Position numbers and translations under genes: made by a program. From Lampris incognitus (lineage: Eukaryota; Chordata; Actinopteri; Lampriformes; Lampridae), in NCBI RefSeq assembly GCF_029633865.1, contig NC_079216.1:60713232-60777231 (forward strand): a DNA stretch of 64,000 nt, read 5' to 3'. The first letter of the stretch is position 1. Every line of letters begins with the position of its first letter. This document shows, one piece after another, positions 35,946 through 46,048 of this stretch. The notes under the pieces are model-generated. The model ran no database searches, was not told where the DNA came from, and saw nothing but the letters and a program-made list of their open reading frames with translations.

Positions 35946-38900
35946 AGAGAGGGTCATGGGAAAGATAAACCAAATAGGGAAGATCCGCCAAGTCAAGTTT
36001 ATTTGCATAGCATATAATCACAGTCTCACAGGGCCATTATCCAAAATAATCACACTGACATAGAGTAACACACACCACACACACAATTGTTACACTTTAG
36101 ACTGCAATAAGGAAGAATTCCACAGTAAATCATCCCTCCGGAAATTCGCCACTGTGAGAAAGAGATCCCTAGTCTGGGAAAAGGATGAGTCAAGAGTCAA
36201 AACAAGATGTCTGCTGACCTGACACCCAGTTGTCATACATCCATAAATTGGCTCTACCGCCGGCTTTCCTTCGAAATTGTAGAGATCTTCCATCGCTGCC
36301 TAAAGGTGCCGCTGTGTACAGGTCCCCATCTAAAAATGGCAGAACAGGGTCACGCCAGAACAAGCAGACAGATTCGATTATTCAGCCTATTTCTCGAAGT
36401 ATGCACGGGTTTTCTGGCTTTTTCTACACGGCTCGATGCGGTCATGTAAGTCCGCCAGGGCCGTGAACACGGAATCATACTTTCGACGGCAAGTAACCCG
36501 GCCTATAGCGATACACGTACACTGTATTTCACATACCTGCTGTGAGGGACAGTGAGTTCTGGGTGTAAGCAAATGGAGATATGCCAGTGCCTTCATAACT
36601 CTCCACTATCTCACGCGACTGGTTGTGCACCCGGGAATACTGTTGAATGAACACACGACAATAGTTGCAGGGAAAACCATATGGAATCCCACAGAAATGC
36701 TGCAGCATATTTTCATAATTGGCTTTGGAAATATTTTTTTTAAAAAAAGTTGAGGATACAGAACAGGATCAGGATCGGAATACTTTCTGCCTCCCCCGCG
36801 GGGGAGGAAGAAAAACAGTTACACCCCGACAACCCAAATAAAACCGTGACGCCCAAACACTATAAATCAAAGCCCGGACCGGTTTAAATAAAGTGGGGGT
36901 TTTTTTTTTTGATTTCTATTACCCAACCAAACAACCACAAACTGTAATAGGCTCTTAGCCCTTTTATTGCCAGTAAGCCAAATGGGCCGCCATAAGCCAC
37001 CGGGGGATGAAATTTGAAGACAGGTGGCAGACAGATGACACATTAAACGGGACACATAGTCGTAACACATATTCTTTAGTCCACGCTACAGAGAGGGGAA
37101 ACAAAAAGGGGGGCATACGCACCAGTTTCCAACACTTTGGCTTGTATCCGTTGGTTCCACAGACAAACAAGCTATCCTGGAACTCCTGAATCACAGTGAC
37201 GACGTTGTAACAAAGGCCCTGACAACACAGAGTTGGTCGCAGTCACATCACAACACGACATCACTCCACACCTGTGGACGTTTCAAAACGACCTGAACGG
37301 CAACACAGCCGTGCACCGGTCTTATCACATCTCCCAATACTGTCGCGACACTTACCTCCGAGCACTCCTGCTGGGCTGTCGTTCTAAGTGGGAATTCCTG
37401 CAACCAAGCAGTGAAAAGATCAACTACATGTCACATTGTTAAAAACACTCAACCGTAGGGAAAGTGCACAGCAGATGAGGAGCAAAATAATCCAGTGAGT
37501 CGAGTAAATTCTCTACGACAGTGTTTCTCAACCGGGGGTCCGTGGTGGAATTGAAAATAAAATATCTTTAAAAAAAAGATCCTATGACATTTATAGAAAT
37601 AGGATTATTTTACTCAAATGCAACTGAGACCTTCATCTACCTAAACTATAAAGGGTAACAGGACTTTTTTCTCTAATTACATCTGTTTCACAAGTGTCAT
37701 TTATTGTATTTTAATAAGAGATCTCGCTCCCGTTTGCATTGTTAAAAGTTACTGCATAAAAATTCTGTTGTTCCATATATCTGAAAGTTACTGAATACAT
37801 ATTCTGTTTTGTTACATATATCTGAAAGTTACTGAATACATATTCTGTTTTGTTACATATATCTGAAAGTTACTGCATAAGAATTCTGTTTTGTTACATA
37901 TATCTGAAAGTTACTGAATACATATTCTGTTTTGTTACATATATCTGAAAGTTACTGAATACATATTCTGTTTTGTTACATATATCTGAAAGTTACTGAA
38001 TACATATTCTGTTTTGTTACATATATCTGAAAGTTACTGAATACATATTCTGTTTTGTTACATATATCTGAAAGTTACTGCATAAGAATTCTGTTTTGTT
38101 AACTATATCTAAGTTACAACTGAAAGCTCTTATTTTTGCCCCAAAGAGTGAATAAATGCTATAATGCAATTTAAAATGCAGTTTCTACTGTTTCTATCAA
38201 ATTCCACCCCCCTCCCCCAAGATCAGGTGGAGGGGTCCTCAGGGTAGATCAAAAATACGCAGGGGGGTCCAGGACCCCAAAAAGGTTGAGAACCACTGCT
38301 CTACGAGACAGTACAAGCCTGTTTCACGCCATAAGCAACCGTCAGCTGTCCAATAATAATGCCAATAATAATTTTTAATCAACAAATTTATATATATTCA
38401 ACAGGTGAATTAAAACAAACATTCATTCAGTTAAGTTTTCACTGATCAGCTGGTACGTTAAAACGTGATTCACCGCCGCCCCCAAAAGCTTCTGTTATAT
38501 CTGCAGCTGGTCAACTGAGCGGAAAAACGCCAACCCAACTGGCCCTGAGTAACGACAGTGGAGTCGAGGTCAAAACAAGTCTCTCCATCAGACAGCTGGT
38601 GGGGTTTCGTGCCCCCAGGAGGGCCGTATCGTCACGGGGAAAGAACACACTCAATATTCATCAGCACCAGGTGATGGTGCAGAGTCAAACATGACCAACG
38701 TTTTTAAGCAACAAATGTCATCTCTGGACACACAGCTGGCATAAATACCGCCTTTCACATATTTGTTATGCACGATACGTTTGTTTCTGCTATTGTGTAA
38801 CTCTTGTTCGTGATAATAATGTGGCGTGTCTGCTGTGGTCCACGGGTGCATTGTGCTGCAGAGTTCAACGTGTACCAAAAACAAACTCCACCGGCCTTGG

Positions 38901-39869
38901 TCGAGCGGCTAACAAAACAATCTAGTAATTCCTCCCGGGGCGTATCCATCTGACCCTGAGTGGGCACCCGGGGTCTGACGCAGAACAGGAGAAAAAAAAA
39001 CTAAAAAGCTAATCTGTAATGTGTTAGCAAACGATAAAAGAGGCAAGCTCTGAATTGGCCCTTCAAGCCCTTCGTGCGTTGCAGTTGGATAAAACTTGGG
39101 GTTTCATTTTAGGTGAAGACGACCGCCTCGGTTGCACTTGTCTCAACAATTAAACCGTGTGTTCCCACGGTCTATTCATGTCTTCCGCCCAACTGTTGTT
39201 CCTCAGCAGTTGCTGACGGGCAAGTCATACGCCTTTGTGTTACACACAATACAGCGATGCCATCTGTCACAGTGGGGCGACGCGCTCGATAGACCCCACT
39301 GCCACAAAAATGAAGCACAAATAAATAAGTTAAAAAGTCAAAAGCAACATTACAACACTGACGAGGGCACTGAGGGCATGAAAAGGCAGCACAGCTGATA
39401 ACATAAGCAAGGTTCTAGTGTGATCACCGGAGAACACCTACCTCAATAACCTGGTTGTCGTCCACGTTAATTTTCAACACATAGTCAGTCCCTCCAACAT
39501 AGAGCTCGTCAGAACCGTCTCGATGGAAGAACACCGTATGGTTTTGATAGACTGGGTATTCTAGTCGACCACAGATTCTGTCTGGATAGAAGATGGGTCA
39601 GTCTAATTGCTGCATGAAATAGTTTATAACTATCCAAAGGAAGTTGATATAACTATCCAAAGGAAGTTGAATCAAGGGCAACTACCAAGTCCAGTTGCCC
39701 TTGATTCAACTTCAAGTGTGTAATGGGGGCAGTCCGCAACTGGACTTGATTCAACTTCAAGTGCAACTGGACTTGATTCAACTTCAAGTGCAACTGGACT
39801 TGATTCAACTTCAAGTGCAACTGGACTTGGTAGTTGCACTTGAAGTTGAATCAAGTGCAACTGGACTTG

Positions 39870-39920
<51 letters not shown>

Positions 39921-40516
39921 AAGTCCAGTTGCCCTTGATTCAGCCTCCTTTGGATGACCACGATCCGGATGAATGAGAACATTCACAGACAGTACAGAAC
40001 TACTCATGAATAACTTTTAACTTATTGTCTCTATGACACCGAGACCCCTGGGAACGTGTCTGCGAAGAACAAACGAGTTCACGTCACACAAAGAAGCAGC
40101 GCAGATCTGCTCACTGTGGTCACAGCACGTCCCGGGGGGGGGGGGGGGGATGCCGGCTCGAGGCTCGGACCGTTTGAAACGGGACCACACAGATCTGAGA
40201 GGATTTAGGAGAATGACACGAACGCGGTATTATAACCCGTAAACATCCTCCCAGCTTGGTTTTCTTCACTTTTGGGTTAACACTGAGAGGATGTTAATTT
40301 GGTATTTAAAAAAAAACAACTTTTTAAAAAAAAATATAACCTAGAACTCTATAACGCCACATAGATGAAACGGGGGATTCCAGATTCCCTACCTGGGCTC
40401 AGGACGCGTCTGGGTGTGTTTGTCAGTCCAAGACTCGGCGCGTCACTCGCTCCAGAACTTAGCGCGAACTGGAAATCCCAAGCGAGGCAGATGGAAACGC
40501 CGACTAACCAGCTCAT
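22910..40516 (-). CDS. sema7a: SEMA7A, GPI-anchored semaphorin (14 exons)
   Basis: Semaphorin-7A is a GPI-linked guidance and immune ligand that binds plexin-C1 and beta1 integrins (known family role). Coding exons on the minus strand are 40516-40393, 39581-39442, 37397-37356, 37218-37123, 36639-36537, 36329-36219, 35471-35329, 28648-28470, 27288-27180, 26552-26357, 26110-25998, 23939-23794, 23495-23437 and 23325-22910. All junctions are GT-AG with matching phases and give 658 aa (human 666). Exon 1 gives a signal peptide (MSWLVGVSICLAWDFQFAL). Exons 2-12 form the sema domain (VCGTNGYKPKCW, NDKIYVFFRE, IHKVLESDSEAF). Exon 12 also holds the PSI domain (CEECVLARDPYCAW). Exon 14 holds a single Ig domain (FYLSCPID to YGTYRCVS) and a hydrophobic GPI-signal tail. 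The human RGD site is not conserved (see findings). The gene starts head-to-head with COMMD4. Confidence 0.95.
24117..24225. repeat. AT-rich inverted repeat
   Basis: Several copies of TTGAATTT / AAATTCAATAAAA in both orientations make an imperfect hairpin in SEMA7A intron 12-11. It lies directly next to a family B SINE piece. No family assigned. Confidence 0.5.
24233..24475 (+). repeat. SINE family B, headless copy
   Basis: It carries the family B body and tail (TGGTAGTCTGCGGCCCTCCC, GTGGGGTAATTGGC) but not the tRNA head. It interrupts the minus-strand protein fragment that resumes at about 24,480. Confidence 0.7.
24470..25300 (-). pseudogene. Fragment of a multicopy mobile-element-like protein gene
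   Basis: The minus strand shows, in order, LITQPELNDLVRGLRF, then LGLSKAKAELLGSRLQGWGL, then VDNLCFCTDTDGLFMALG, then QLGYTKYSCVLCEWDNRA, then HKPLVDPAKIFLPP. I recognise this as the uncharacterised multicopy protein with an LLGLQxGYTKYxCFLCxWDSRA motif that recurs in fish and invertebrate genomes and behaves like a transposon-borne gene. The superfamily is not certain. The copy is disrupted: it is cut at its downstream side by a SINE and bounded upstream by another SINE. It lies in the SEMA7A intron between 23,940 and 25,997. Confidence 0.55.
25316..25483 (-). repeat. SINE family C, truncated copy
   Basis: The head (GGCGGCACAGTGGCGCAGTG read on minus) and B box are present, but the body stops at the GGAGAACATGCAAACTCCAC block. 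It is inserted upstream of the mobile-element-like protein fragment. Confidence 0.75.
26645..26705. repeat. Short tandem duplication
   Basis: GTGCAACTCTAAAGGGGCAA and the following bases occur twice in tandem (unit about 31 bp), with a third partial copy, in a SEMA7A intron. Confidence 0.7.
28750..29158. repeat. Unclassified dispersed fish repeat
   Basis: It contains GCGGCCCCCTAGTGGTCGAT, GGACATATCCTACAAGCTTT and GCCACGCCCTTTTAAAGTTC, a set of blocks common in teleost introns. I cannot assign a class, and the ends are not defined. Confidence 0.4.
29159..32246 (+). mobile_element. Ty3/Gypsy LTR retrotransposon, broken fossil
   Basis: Within SEMA7A intron 7. Parts in order: end of protease/linker (about 29,610-29,760), reverse transcriptase (29,780-30,350; GGWRPCGDYRRLNSATTPDR, MPFGLKGAVQTFQ), RNase H (30,350-30,890; ALLAHPSPTAPVAFTTDASD, FLLEGRCFTVYLDHKPL), integrase (31,000-31,650; HVNVDLVGPFPLSRGF) and the C-terminal tail (SVDRLKPAHL, to about 32,000). 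A purine tract, GGGTGGGAAGGGGGG, at about 32,044-32,058 may precede a 3' LTR remnant of about 190 bp. No 5' LTR or gag is recognised. The segment 29,159-29,610 looks like a different repeat joined to the Gypsy part. The element is broken in several places, at least five. Confidence 0.8.
32476..32865 (+). repeat. tRNA-derived SINE, family A, second copy
   Basis: The head GGTCCGCGGTGGTGTAGCGG and the body match the copy at 173-573 in reverse orientation. It ends in an A run that abuts the TRIM insertion at 32,866. Confidence 0.8.
32870..33242 (-). mobile_element. Miniature LTR element (TRIM) with tRNA-like LTRs, structurally complete
   Basis: Two 135-bp LTRs (32870-33004 and 33108-33242) flank 103 bp of internal DNA. 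The insertion has a perfect 4-bp duplication, GAAG (32866-32869 and 33243-33246). Read on the minus strand, each LTR runs TG...CA. One base after the 5' LTR comes a primer site, TGGTGGCAGCGGTGGGATCC (33106-33087), complementary to the 3' end of tRNA-Leu. A purine-rich GGGGAGGG lies before the 3' LTR. There is no coding capacity. All expected non-coding parts are present, so it would depend on proteins from another element. The LTRs carry a tRNA-like A/B-box pair. Confidence 0.85.
33505..33639 (-). mobile_element. Solo LTR of the same miniature LTR family
   Basis: A 135-bp unit, TGTAACC...TTTACA as read on +, with the 4-bp duplication GTAT at 33501-33504 and 33640-33643. Nearly identical to the TRIM LTRs about 260 bp away, but with its own duplication, so it is a separate insertion. 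Confidence 0.85.
33904..34040 (+). mobile_element. Diverged relative of the tRNA-like LTR family
   Basis: Starts TGTAACGTGCATGG and aligns with the 135-bp LTR over ATAAG, ACACG, GGGTCGGACCCTT, GTTAACG and GTCGC.TTG blocks. A tRNA-like module is clear (TAGTCGACTGGTTAACG). The right boundary is unclear. Confidence 0.5.
34532..34896 (+). repeat. tRNA-derived SINE, family B, full length
   Basis: Flanked by a perfect 10-bp duplication, GAATGTGAGA (34522-34531 and 34897-34906). It includes an internal GGGAT/GGGGAT tract at about 34,718-34,765. Confidence 0.85.
35643..35955 (+). repeat. tRNA-derived SINE, family B, with (GA)n tail
   Basis: Flanked by an 11-bp duplication, ATGGGAAAGAT (35632-35642 and 35956-35966). 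The body is shortened, and the 3' end has grown into a (GA)n array of about 60 bp. Confidence 0.85.
37519..38298. mobile_element. hAT-type MITE with internal 41-bp array
   Basis: Terminal inverted repeats CAGTGTTTCTCAACC / GGTTGAGAACCACTG and a perfect 8-bp duplication, CTCTACGA (37511-37518 and 38299-38306), place it in the hAT superfamily. It has no coding sequence. About nine copies of a 41-bp unit (TCTGAAAGTTACTGAATACA start) fill 37,739-38,107. It lies in SEMA7A intron 2. Confidence 0.85.
39666..39920. repeat. Inverted minisatellite and (TA)n tract
   Basis: Copies of a 27-28 bp unit (CAACTGGACTTGATTCAACT start) occur in both orientations. Perfect 18-bp hairpin arms lie at 39666-39683 and 39692-39709. 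A (TA)n tract fills about 39,872-39,917. The cluster begins about 85 bp upstream of SEMA7A exon 2. Confidence 0.85.
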
Positions 40517-40752
40517 GTTGGGTCTCCGCCGCGGAGCATGCCGCGCTACAGCATTGCCATGGCTGCAACTACGCGTCGACGGCTCTGCGTCGTCGAGGTA
40601 TTTCAGCGAGGGGGGGGAGAACAGCGCCCCTAGAGGCCACCAAAGGCATCGTCGTCTTTATTTTTTTATTTTTTTATTGTCCAATCGGAACACAGACTAG
40701 GTTGCCTTCCTCTCCTCCGCGAGACTCTCAGCTGACCGTACCGTCCACAGCC
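40517..40752. promoter_or_regulatory. Divergent SEMA7A/COMMD4 promoter
   Basis: The two start codons are 236 bp apart in opposite directions, so the region must hold both 5' UTRs and promoters. It is GC-rich near SEMA7A, with a GCCATGGC motif at about 40,556. A CCAAT box is at 40681-40685. No TATA box is seen. The shared-promoter call is inferred from spacing. Confidence 0.55.
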
Positions 40753-43700
40753 ATGGTAAACATACTCTCCGTTGAAATGTTTTAAGTTTTATTTTATTTT
40801 TTATATTTTTTTACACCGTCTATATTTCAGCTGACCAACGTAGAGCTCTGAAGCATGTCATCGCTCCCCTTTGTTGACTCTCTCTACCCATGCCTGCGTG
40901 TAGCGTTAAGCTAGCCTGAGCTACATTAGTTTAAGGCTAGATGATTATGCTAGCGTTAAGCTACATTAGTTTAAGGCTAGATGATTATGCTAGCGTTAAA
41001 CTACCCTGAGCTACATTAGCTTAAGGCTAGATGATAATGCTAGCGTTAAGCTAGCCTGAGCTACGTTAGCTCAAGGCTAGATGATTATGCTAGCGAGACA
41101 CCGAGCCAAGTTGTGCTTTTTAACGGGTCTGTACAGCAATGTAAACTCTTCAGTTTGGTGCCTGTCTTGTCTTTCTTCAGCGGTTTCGTTTTTGTGGAGA
41201 TTTGGATTGCCCAGACTGGGTACTCGCCGAAATTAGCACTTTGGCGAAAATTGTAAGTAGCAGTCTGAATGTAGCTTAGCTTATCCTGCAGGAAAGGTTT
41301 CCCCCATTACCCGCTGCACGTTGTTATTAACGCTCTACAATCTGCCCCACTAATGTCATAGTCGAGTGTCAAGATGAAACTCCTCTGTGCTCAAGTGCTA
41401 AAAGATTTGCTGGGAGATGACATCGAGGTAAGTGTCTACCGCAGTTGCAAATGGTTAAATGTTTTTAAAGGCACGCATTTATTGAATTGATGAGTTCTTT
41501 TCTCAATTTCAGTATGACAAAGTTGCAAAACTTACATCAGATGCAAAGTTTGGTAAGTCTCCTTTCTCATACTGTGTCTCCACTGACACAGCCTGGTTTA
41601 ATTGTATTGTCGCACAACAGTTTACGCATCCTTTCGGTCCATGTCTTGCACTGATCATTGCCAATCTTTTTTTCTTCAGAAAGTGGGGACATTAAAGCTA
41701 GTATTGCAGTACTAAGCTTTATTCTGTCCAGTGCAGCCAAGCATGATGTTGACAGCGAAAGCCTATCTAGTGAGCTGCAGCAGCTTGGTCTGCCCAAGGG
41801 TAAGCCTTAGACTTAGACTGCTTTTATTGTCATTGCCTTTCATGCATATCTCATACATACAAGGTAACAAAATTACATTGCACATGAACCACAGTGCCAC
41901 ATAAAAACAAATAACATGCAATGAATATTAGAAACAAAAAAATGCATTAAAAACAAAAAATACTTCACAGACCTAGACATCACAAGCACACCTGACACAG
42001 ACAGTGAGTGAGAAGGTCAAAAAGTCATTTCGTGGAAGGTCTAGGTGTTCAGGCTCTTGAGCAACCTCAGCCTGAGGAATGAAACTGTTGCATAGTCTGG
42101 TGGAGGCAGCAGAGATGCTCCAGTACCTCCTGTCAGAGGGTAGGAGGGTGAAGTGGATGTGGGAAGGGCGGGTGGTCCTTCATGATGCTGAGAGCCTTCC
42201 AGGTGCACCGTGTGTCACAGATGGCCTGGATGGATGGGAGAGCAGTTCCTATGATCTTTCCATCTGTCTTCACTATCTGCTGTAGGGATTTGTGGTCAGA
42301 GGCTTTGCAGTTCCTATGCCACACAGTGATACAGCTGGTCAGAATGCTCTCTGTGATGCCTCTGTAGAATGTGATGAGGGTGGGTGGGGGGAGGCTAGCC
42401 TTCTTCAGACACTTCAGGTAGTGGAGACACTGCTGGGCCTTGTTGGAGAGCGCAGTGACATGTGAGGACCAGGAGAGGTCCTCTGTGATGTGAACTCCCA
42501 GGAACTTAACATTGCTGGCTCTGTCCATACCATTGATGGTCAGAGGGGTGTGGTGGGTGCTGGTCTTTCTAAAGTCAATAATAATCTCTTAGTTTTTTCT
42601 ATGTTTAGGGAGAGGTTGTTTTTGCACCTCACCGCCAGTTTATCCACCTCTGCGCTGTATGATGATTCATCGTTGTTGCTGATGAGAACTAACACTATCA
42701 TCAGCAAACTTAACAATGAGGTTGGAGGTGGATGATGCTGTGCAGTCATGAGTCAGCAGGGTGAACAAGAGTGGACTGAGCACACAAGCCTGCTGATTTA
42801 AAAAGAGGAAAATGACCATATGCACGTCCCATAAATTTTCAGCAAGTACTGAAATGTTGTAGAACTTGTACTAAAAAGAGACAATGTTGACCACTGCTTC
42901 CAAAGCTTCCATATTAATTATTTAATAATAATAATACATTTTATTTGTGGGCACCTTTCAGAGCACTCAAGGACACCTTACAGAACAGAGTTAAAAAAAA
43001 AACAAGCAGCACTGTATCAGACAGCATAAAATCAAAACAAAGCAGGGTAGACAGTAAAAAGTTAATACAACAGACAAGTATAAAATCATCATCTGCACAA
43101 AACTCAATGAAGCGTGGATCAGACTGAATATGCCAGTTTGAAAAGGTGCAATAATTTGTAACTGTTTGCCTTATTCATCAATCATTTGTATGTACAAATT
43201 TGTTCTGACACACCCATAGAATTTTTTTTAGCTCTTAAGATTTCTGACAGTCAGAAGCAAAGCCTGATGGTTGATGGTTATTTGCAGTTCCTACCCCCTT
43301 ACATCTATTGTCTACCTCTTGCACCGAGCAATCACCCAGGCTTGCAAGGACATCAGTATAAGCCAATTGGTGTCTAAATTCAGGGGTTACCCTGGTTCTA
43401 CACTAGTCTCTGAGACAAACTTCAGTTCTAAAAAAATTCAGTGGGTGTGTAAGAACAAATTTGTACATATGAACAGTTGATGAATGAGGCCCAATGTTTC
43501 TACTGATAAGTAAACACGAGAACATTGGAAGCAGTTTGCGGCATTCTCTCTTTTCACTACTGGCTCTCTTTTTAGTGAGTTACTTTCGCCATCATATAAA
43601 TAACAAGGCTTTTTGGTCATTGTATTGCACTTTCTCTATCATGCGCTCTCGTTCCACACTTCACTTTGTGACTGTTAGTGCCTGGAGAACAGTCAGGCTG

Positions 43701-44561
43701 GGTCATTTGTCAAGATGAAAAGAATGTGGAAAAACAACACGGGAGATTATTTAGGAATTTTGCAAAGTTCCAAGGAGGCTAGCACGCTGGCTAATGTCTG
43801 TTATGGTAATGTTTAGTTTGGACAAGGAGACATCAGATGTGGCTGTATTCAAAGGAAAGGATGTAGTAATTAACTAATGTAACACAGTCACAACTGACTG
43901 CCTAAAAGCCCCAGACTGCGTATTTACACAGAAGGTGCCATATCAATGAGTTTGGATCACTTGTTAATACTACTTATTACATATTATTACTAACTACATT
44001 CACCTTTTGTTAGAACACACAACAGGGCTGTGTAAATCATATGAGGACAAGCACACTGCGCTGCAGGACAAACTGAGAGAGACAAGCCTTCGATGTAAGT
44101 ATTCACATTTACCAATTGATTCCGTGTTGGTAGACAAAAACAATGACTGAAATAATGAGTAGAGTGCGCACTGGAAGCACTGTCATACTGTTAGACTTAA
44201 GCTCTCAATTATGCTTTCTAATGTGTTTCAGTGGGACGACTGGAAGCGGTGTCCTGGCGGGTAGACTACACACTGAGCTCAAGTCAGTTGAGGGAAGTGA
44301 ATGAACCGATAATCCATCTGAAATTGCTGGCACAGGGAGCAGAGTCAGGCTCCACAGAGACCACTGTTGTCTCAATTTCTGCTGACAAATTCCGAGTCTT
44401 GCTTACAGGTTGGTTCATTATCTTGCCAAGTAAAAGTCCTTATATCTTAGTTCTTTTGCCAATTTTACATTGTTGTCTGATGTCTTTTTGGGGGATTTTT
44501 TTTTTGTGTGATCATTACAGAACTCAAACAAGCCCAGGCTATGATGGACGCCCTACAATGA
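40753..44561 (+). CDS. commd4: COMMD4, COMM-domain protein (8 exons)
   Basis: COMMD4 is a subunit of the COMMD ring of the Commander endosomal recycling complex and modulates NF-kB (known family role). Coding exons are 40753-40755, 41181-41252, 41362-41427, 41513-41552, 41680-41799, 44014-44094, 44232-44408 and 44521-44561. The phases agree and give 199 aa, the human length. The first coding exon supplies only the ATG, immediately followed by a GT donor. The N-terminus [20 protein letters not shown] and the segment [20 protein letters not shown] are nearly the human sequence. The C-terminal COMM domain (about 120-199) contains [12 protein letters not shown] and ends [12 protein letters not shown]. 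Intron 5 (2.2 kb) holds an L2-like LINE piece and a MITE. An AATAAA lies at 44988-44993. Confidence 0.95.
40900..41095. repeat. Tandem repeat in COMMD4 intron 1
   Basis: About 3.5 imperfect copies of a roughly 50-60 bp unit built on GCTAGCGTTAAGCTA and TTAAGGCTAGATGATTATGC. Confidence 0.8.
41803..42790 (-). mobile_element. L2/CR1-like LINE, 5'-truncated
   Basis: The minus strand encodes the C-terminal end of a fish L2-type protein: [51 protein letters not shown] and [19 protein letters not shown]. Upstream pieces of reverse transcriptase lie at 42,540-42,750. The 3' end near 41,803-41,890 has the TTTTATTGTCATTG... AAATTACATTG signature. It lies in COMMD4 intron 5. Confidence 0.75.
43164..43493. 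mobile_element. MITE, ATTCATCAA-type, copy 1
   Basis: The left end (CTTATTCATCAATCATTTGT) and the right end (CAGTTGATGAATGAGGCCCA) are inverted repeats of about 50 bp. A second copy is at 58,839-59,153. It has no coding capacity and its superfamily is not assigned. Confidence 0.7.
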
Positions 44562-45000
44562 ACCATAAGGAGCAGCTGCTTTGGACACATTCATCCTTTG
44601 CTAATAGATGGTCAATAAGTGGTGTTAAATGGAAATGACCAGTGAGTCTGCCAGACTGCCTCATGTCCTTTATTGACATCCTGAATGAAATAGCGGAATT
44701 GGTTTGTACAGCATCTTAAAAGTTCACCTTGATGGCCATGCGGTTAATGGCAGTAACCAACTCTCTGTAAGGCTGAGTTTCCTCCAGATGAGCTGCCAAA
44801 CGTATGTCCGCTGGTTGCTGTTTGTTACTTCAGGACGATCCTTAATGCGCACCAGCGTTTAAAATGGTTGAATGGACCGTTTTTGTAAATTATTGCACAC
44901 AACTGCACTGATATTAAGTCTTGATTATACTGTTATACTTTCATTTTCATAAACGTTATATATGCTTAATCTTGAATATGTGTTTGAAATAAATGACATC

Positions 45001-46040
45001 GGTAACACTTTAGTATGAGGAACATAGTTACCATTAATTAGGTGCTTATTAGCATGCAAATTAGCAACATATTGGCTCTTAATTGGTCATTACGTACTCA
45101 TTAATGCCTTATTCTGCATGGCCTTATTGTACAACCAGTAAGCCATTAACTATGAGTTTTCCCTCTATAACCTCAGAAGTATTGCTTATTAGTAGTACCA
45201 TCTCAATATGCTTCGCTTAGTATGGACTTTATAAGGTGGTGGTACCACAAGAAGAGTTATTCTCCCTTACTAGCACTTAATGAATATGATCTGTTCTTAC
45301 ATAACAAAACACAAAACTACAAGTGTTCATAGTGTTAAATTACTCTAAATTAAGTTTTTGTTACTTAGAATATGTTCCCCATACTAAAGTGACATCTTGA
45401 TCATTACTAATTCACTAGTAATTAAGTTTTTGTTACTTAGAATATGTTCCCCATACTAAAGTGACATCTTGATCATTACTAATTCACTAGTAATTGTTTT
45501 TGTTACTTAGAATATGTTCCCCATACTAAAGTGACATCTTGATCATTACTAATTCATTAGTAATTAAGTTTTTGTTACTTAGAATATGTTCCTCATACTA
45601 AAGTGACATCTTGATCATTACTAATTCACTAGTAATTAAGTTTTTGTTACTTAGAATATGTTCCCCATACTAAAGTGACATCTTGATCATTACTAATTCA
45701 CTAGTAATTGTTTTTGTTACTTAGAATATGTTCCCCATACTAAAGTGACATCTTGATCATTACTAATTCATTAGTAATTAAGTTTTTGTTACTTAGAATA
45801 TGTTCCCCATACTAAAGTGACATCTTGATCATTACTAATTCACTAGTAATTAAGTTTTTGTTACTTAGAATATGTTCCCCATACTAAAGTGACATCTTGA
45901 TCATTACTAATTCACTAGTAATTAAGTTTTTGTTACTTAGAATATGTTCCCCATACTAAAGTGACATCTTGATCATTACTAATTCACTAGTAATTAAGTT
46001 TTTGTTACTTAGAATATGTTCCCCATACTAAAGTGTTACC
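45001..46040. mobile_element. hAT-type MITE with internal satellite
   Basis: The ends GGTAACACTTTAGTATG and CATACTAAAGTGTTACC are inverted repeats. A perfect 8-bp duplication, ATGACATC, lies at 44993-45000 and 46041-46048, which indicates hAT. About ten copies of a 68-72 bp unit (start AAGTTTTTGTTACTTAGAAT) fill 45,345-46,036. Each unit includes a copy of the sub-terminal sequence ATGTTCCCCATACTAAAGTG. Some units lack the first 4 bp. The element starts 7 bp after the COMMD4 AATAAA. Confidence 0.9.
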
Positions 46041-46048
46041 ATGACATC

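Noticed and set aside
37739-38107. Regular 41-bp repeats resembling a CRISPR array (also 45,345-46,036)
   Set aside because: The units are contiguous tandem copies without unique spacers, inside hAT MITEs in a vertebrate genome.
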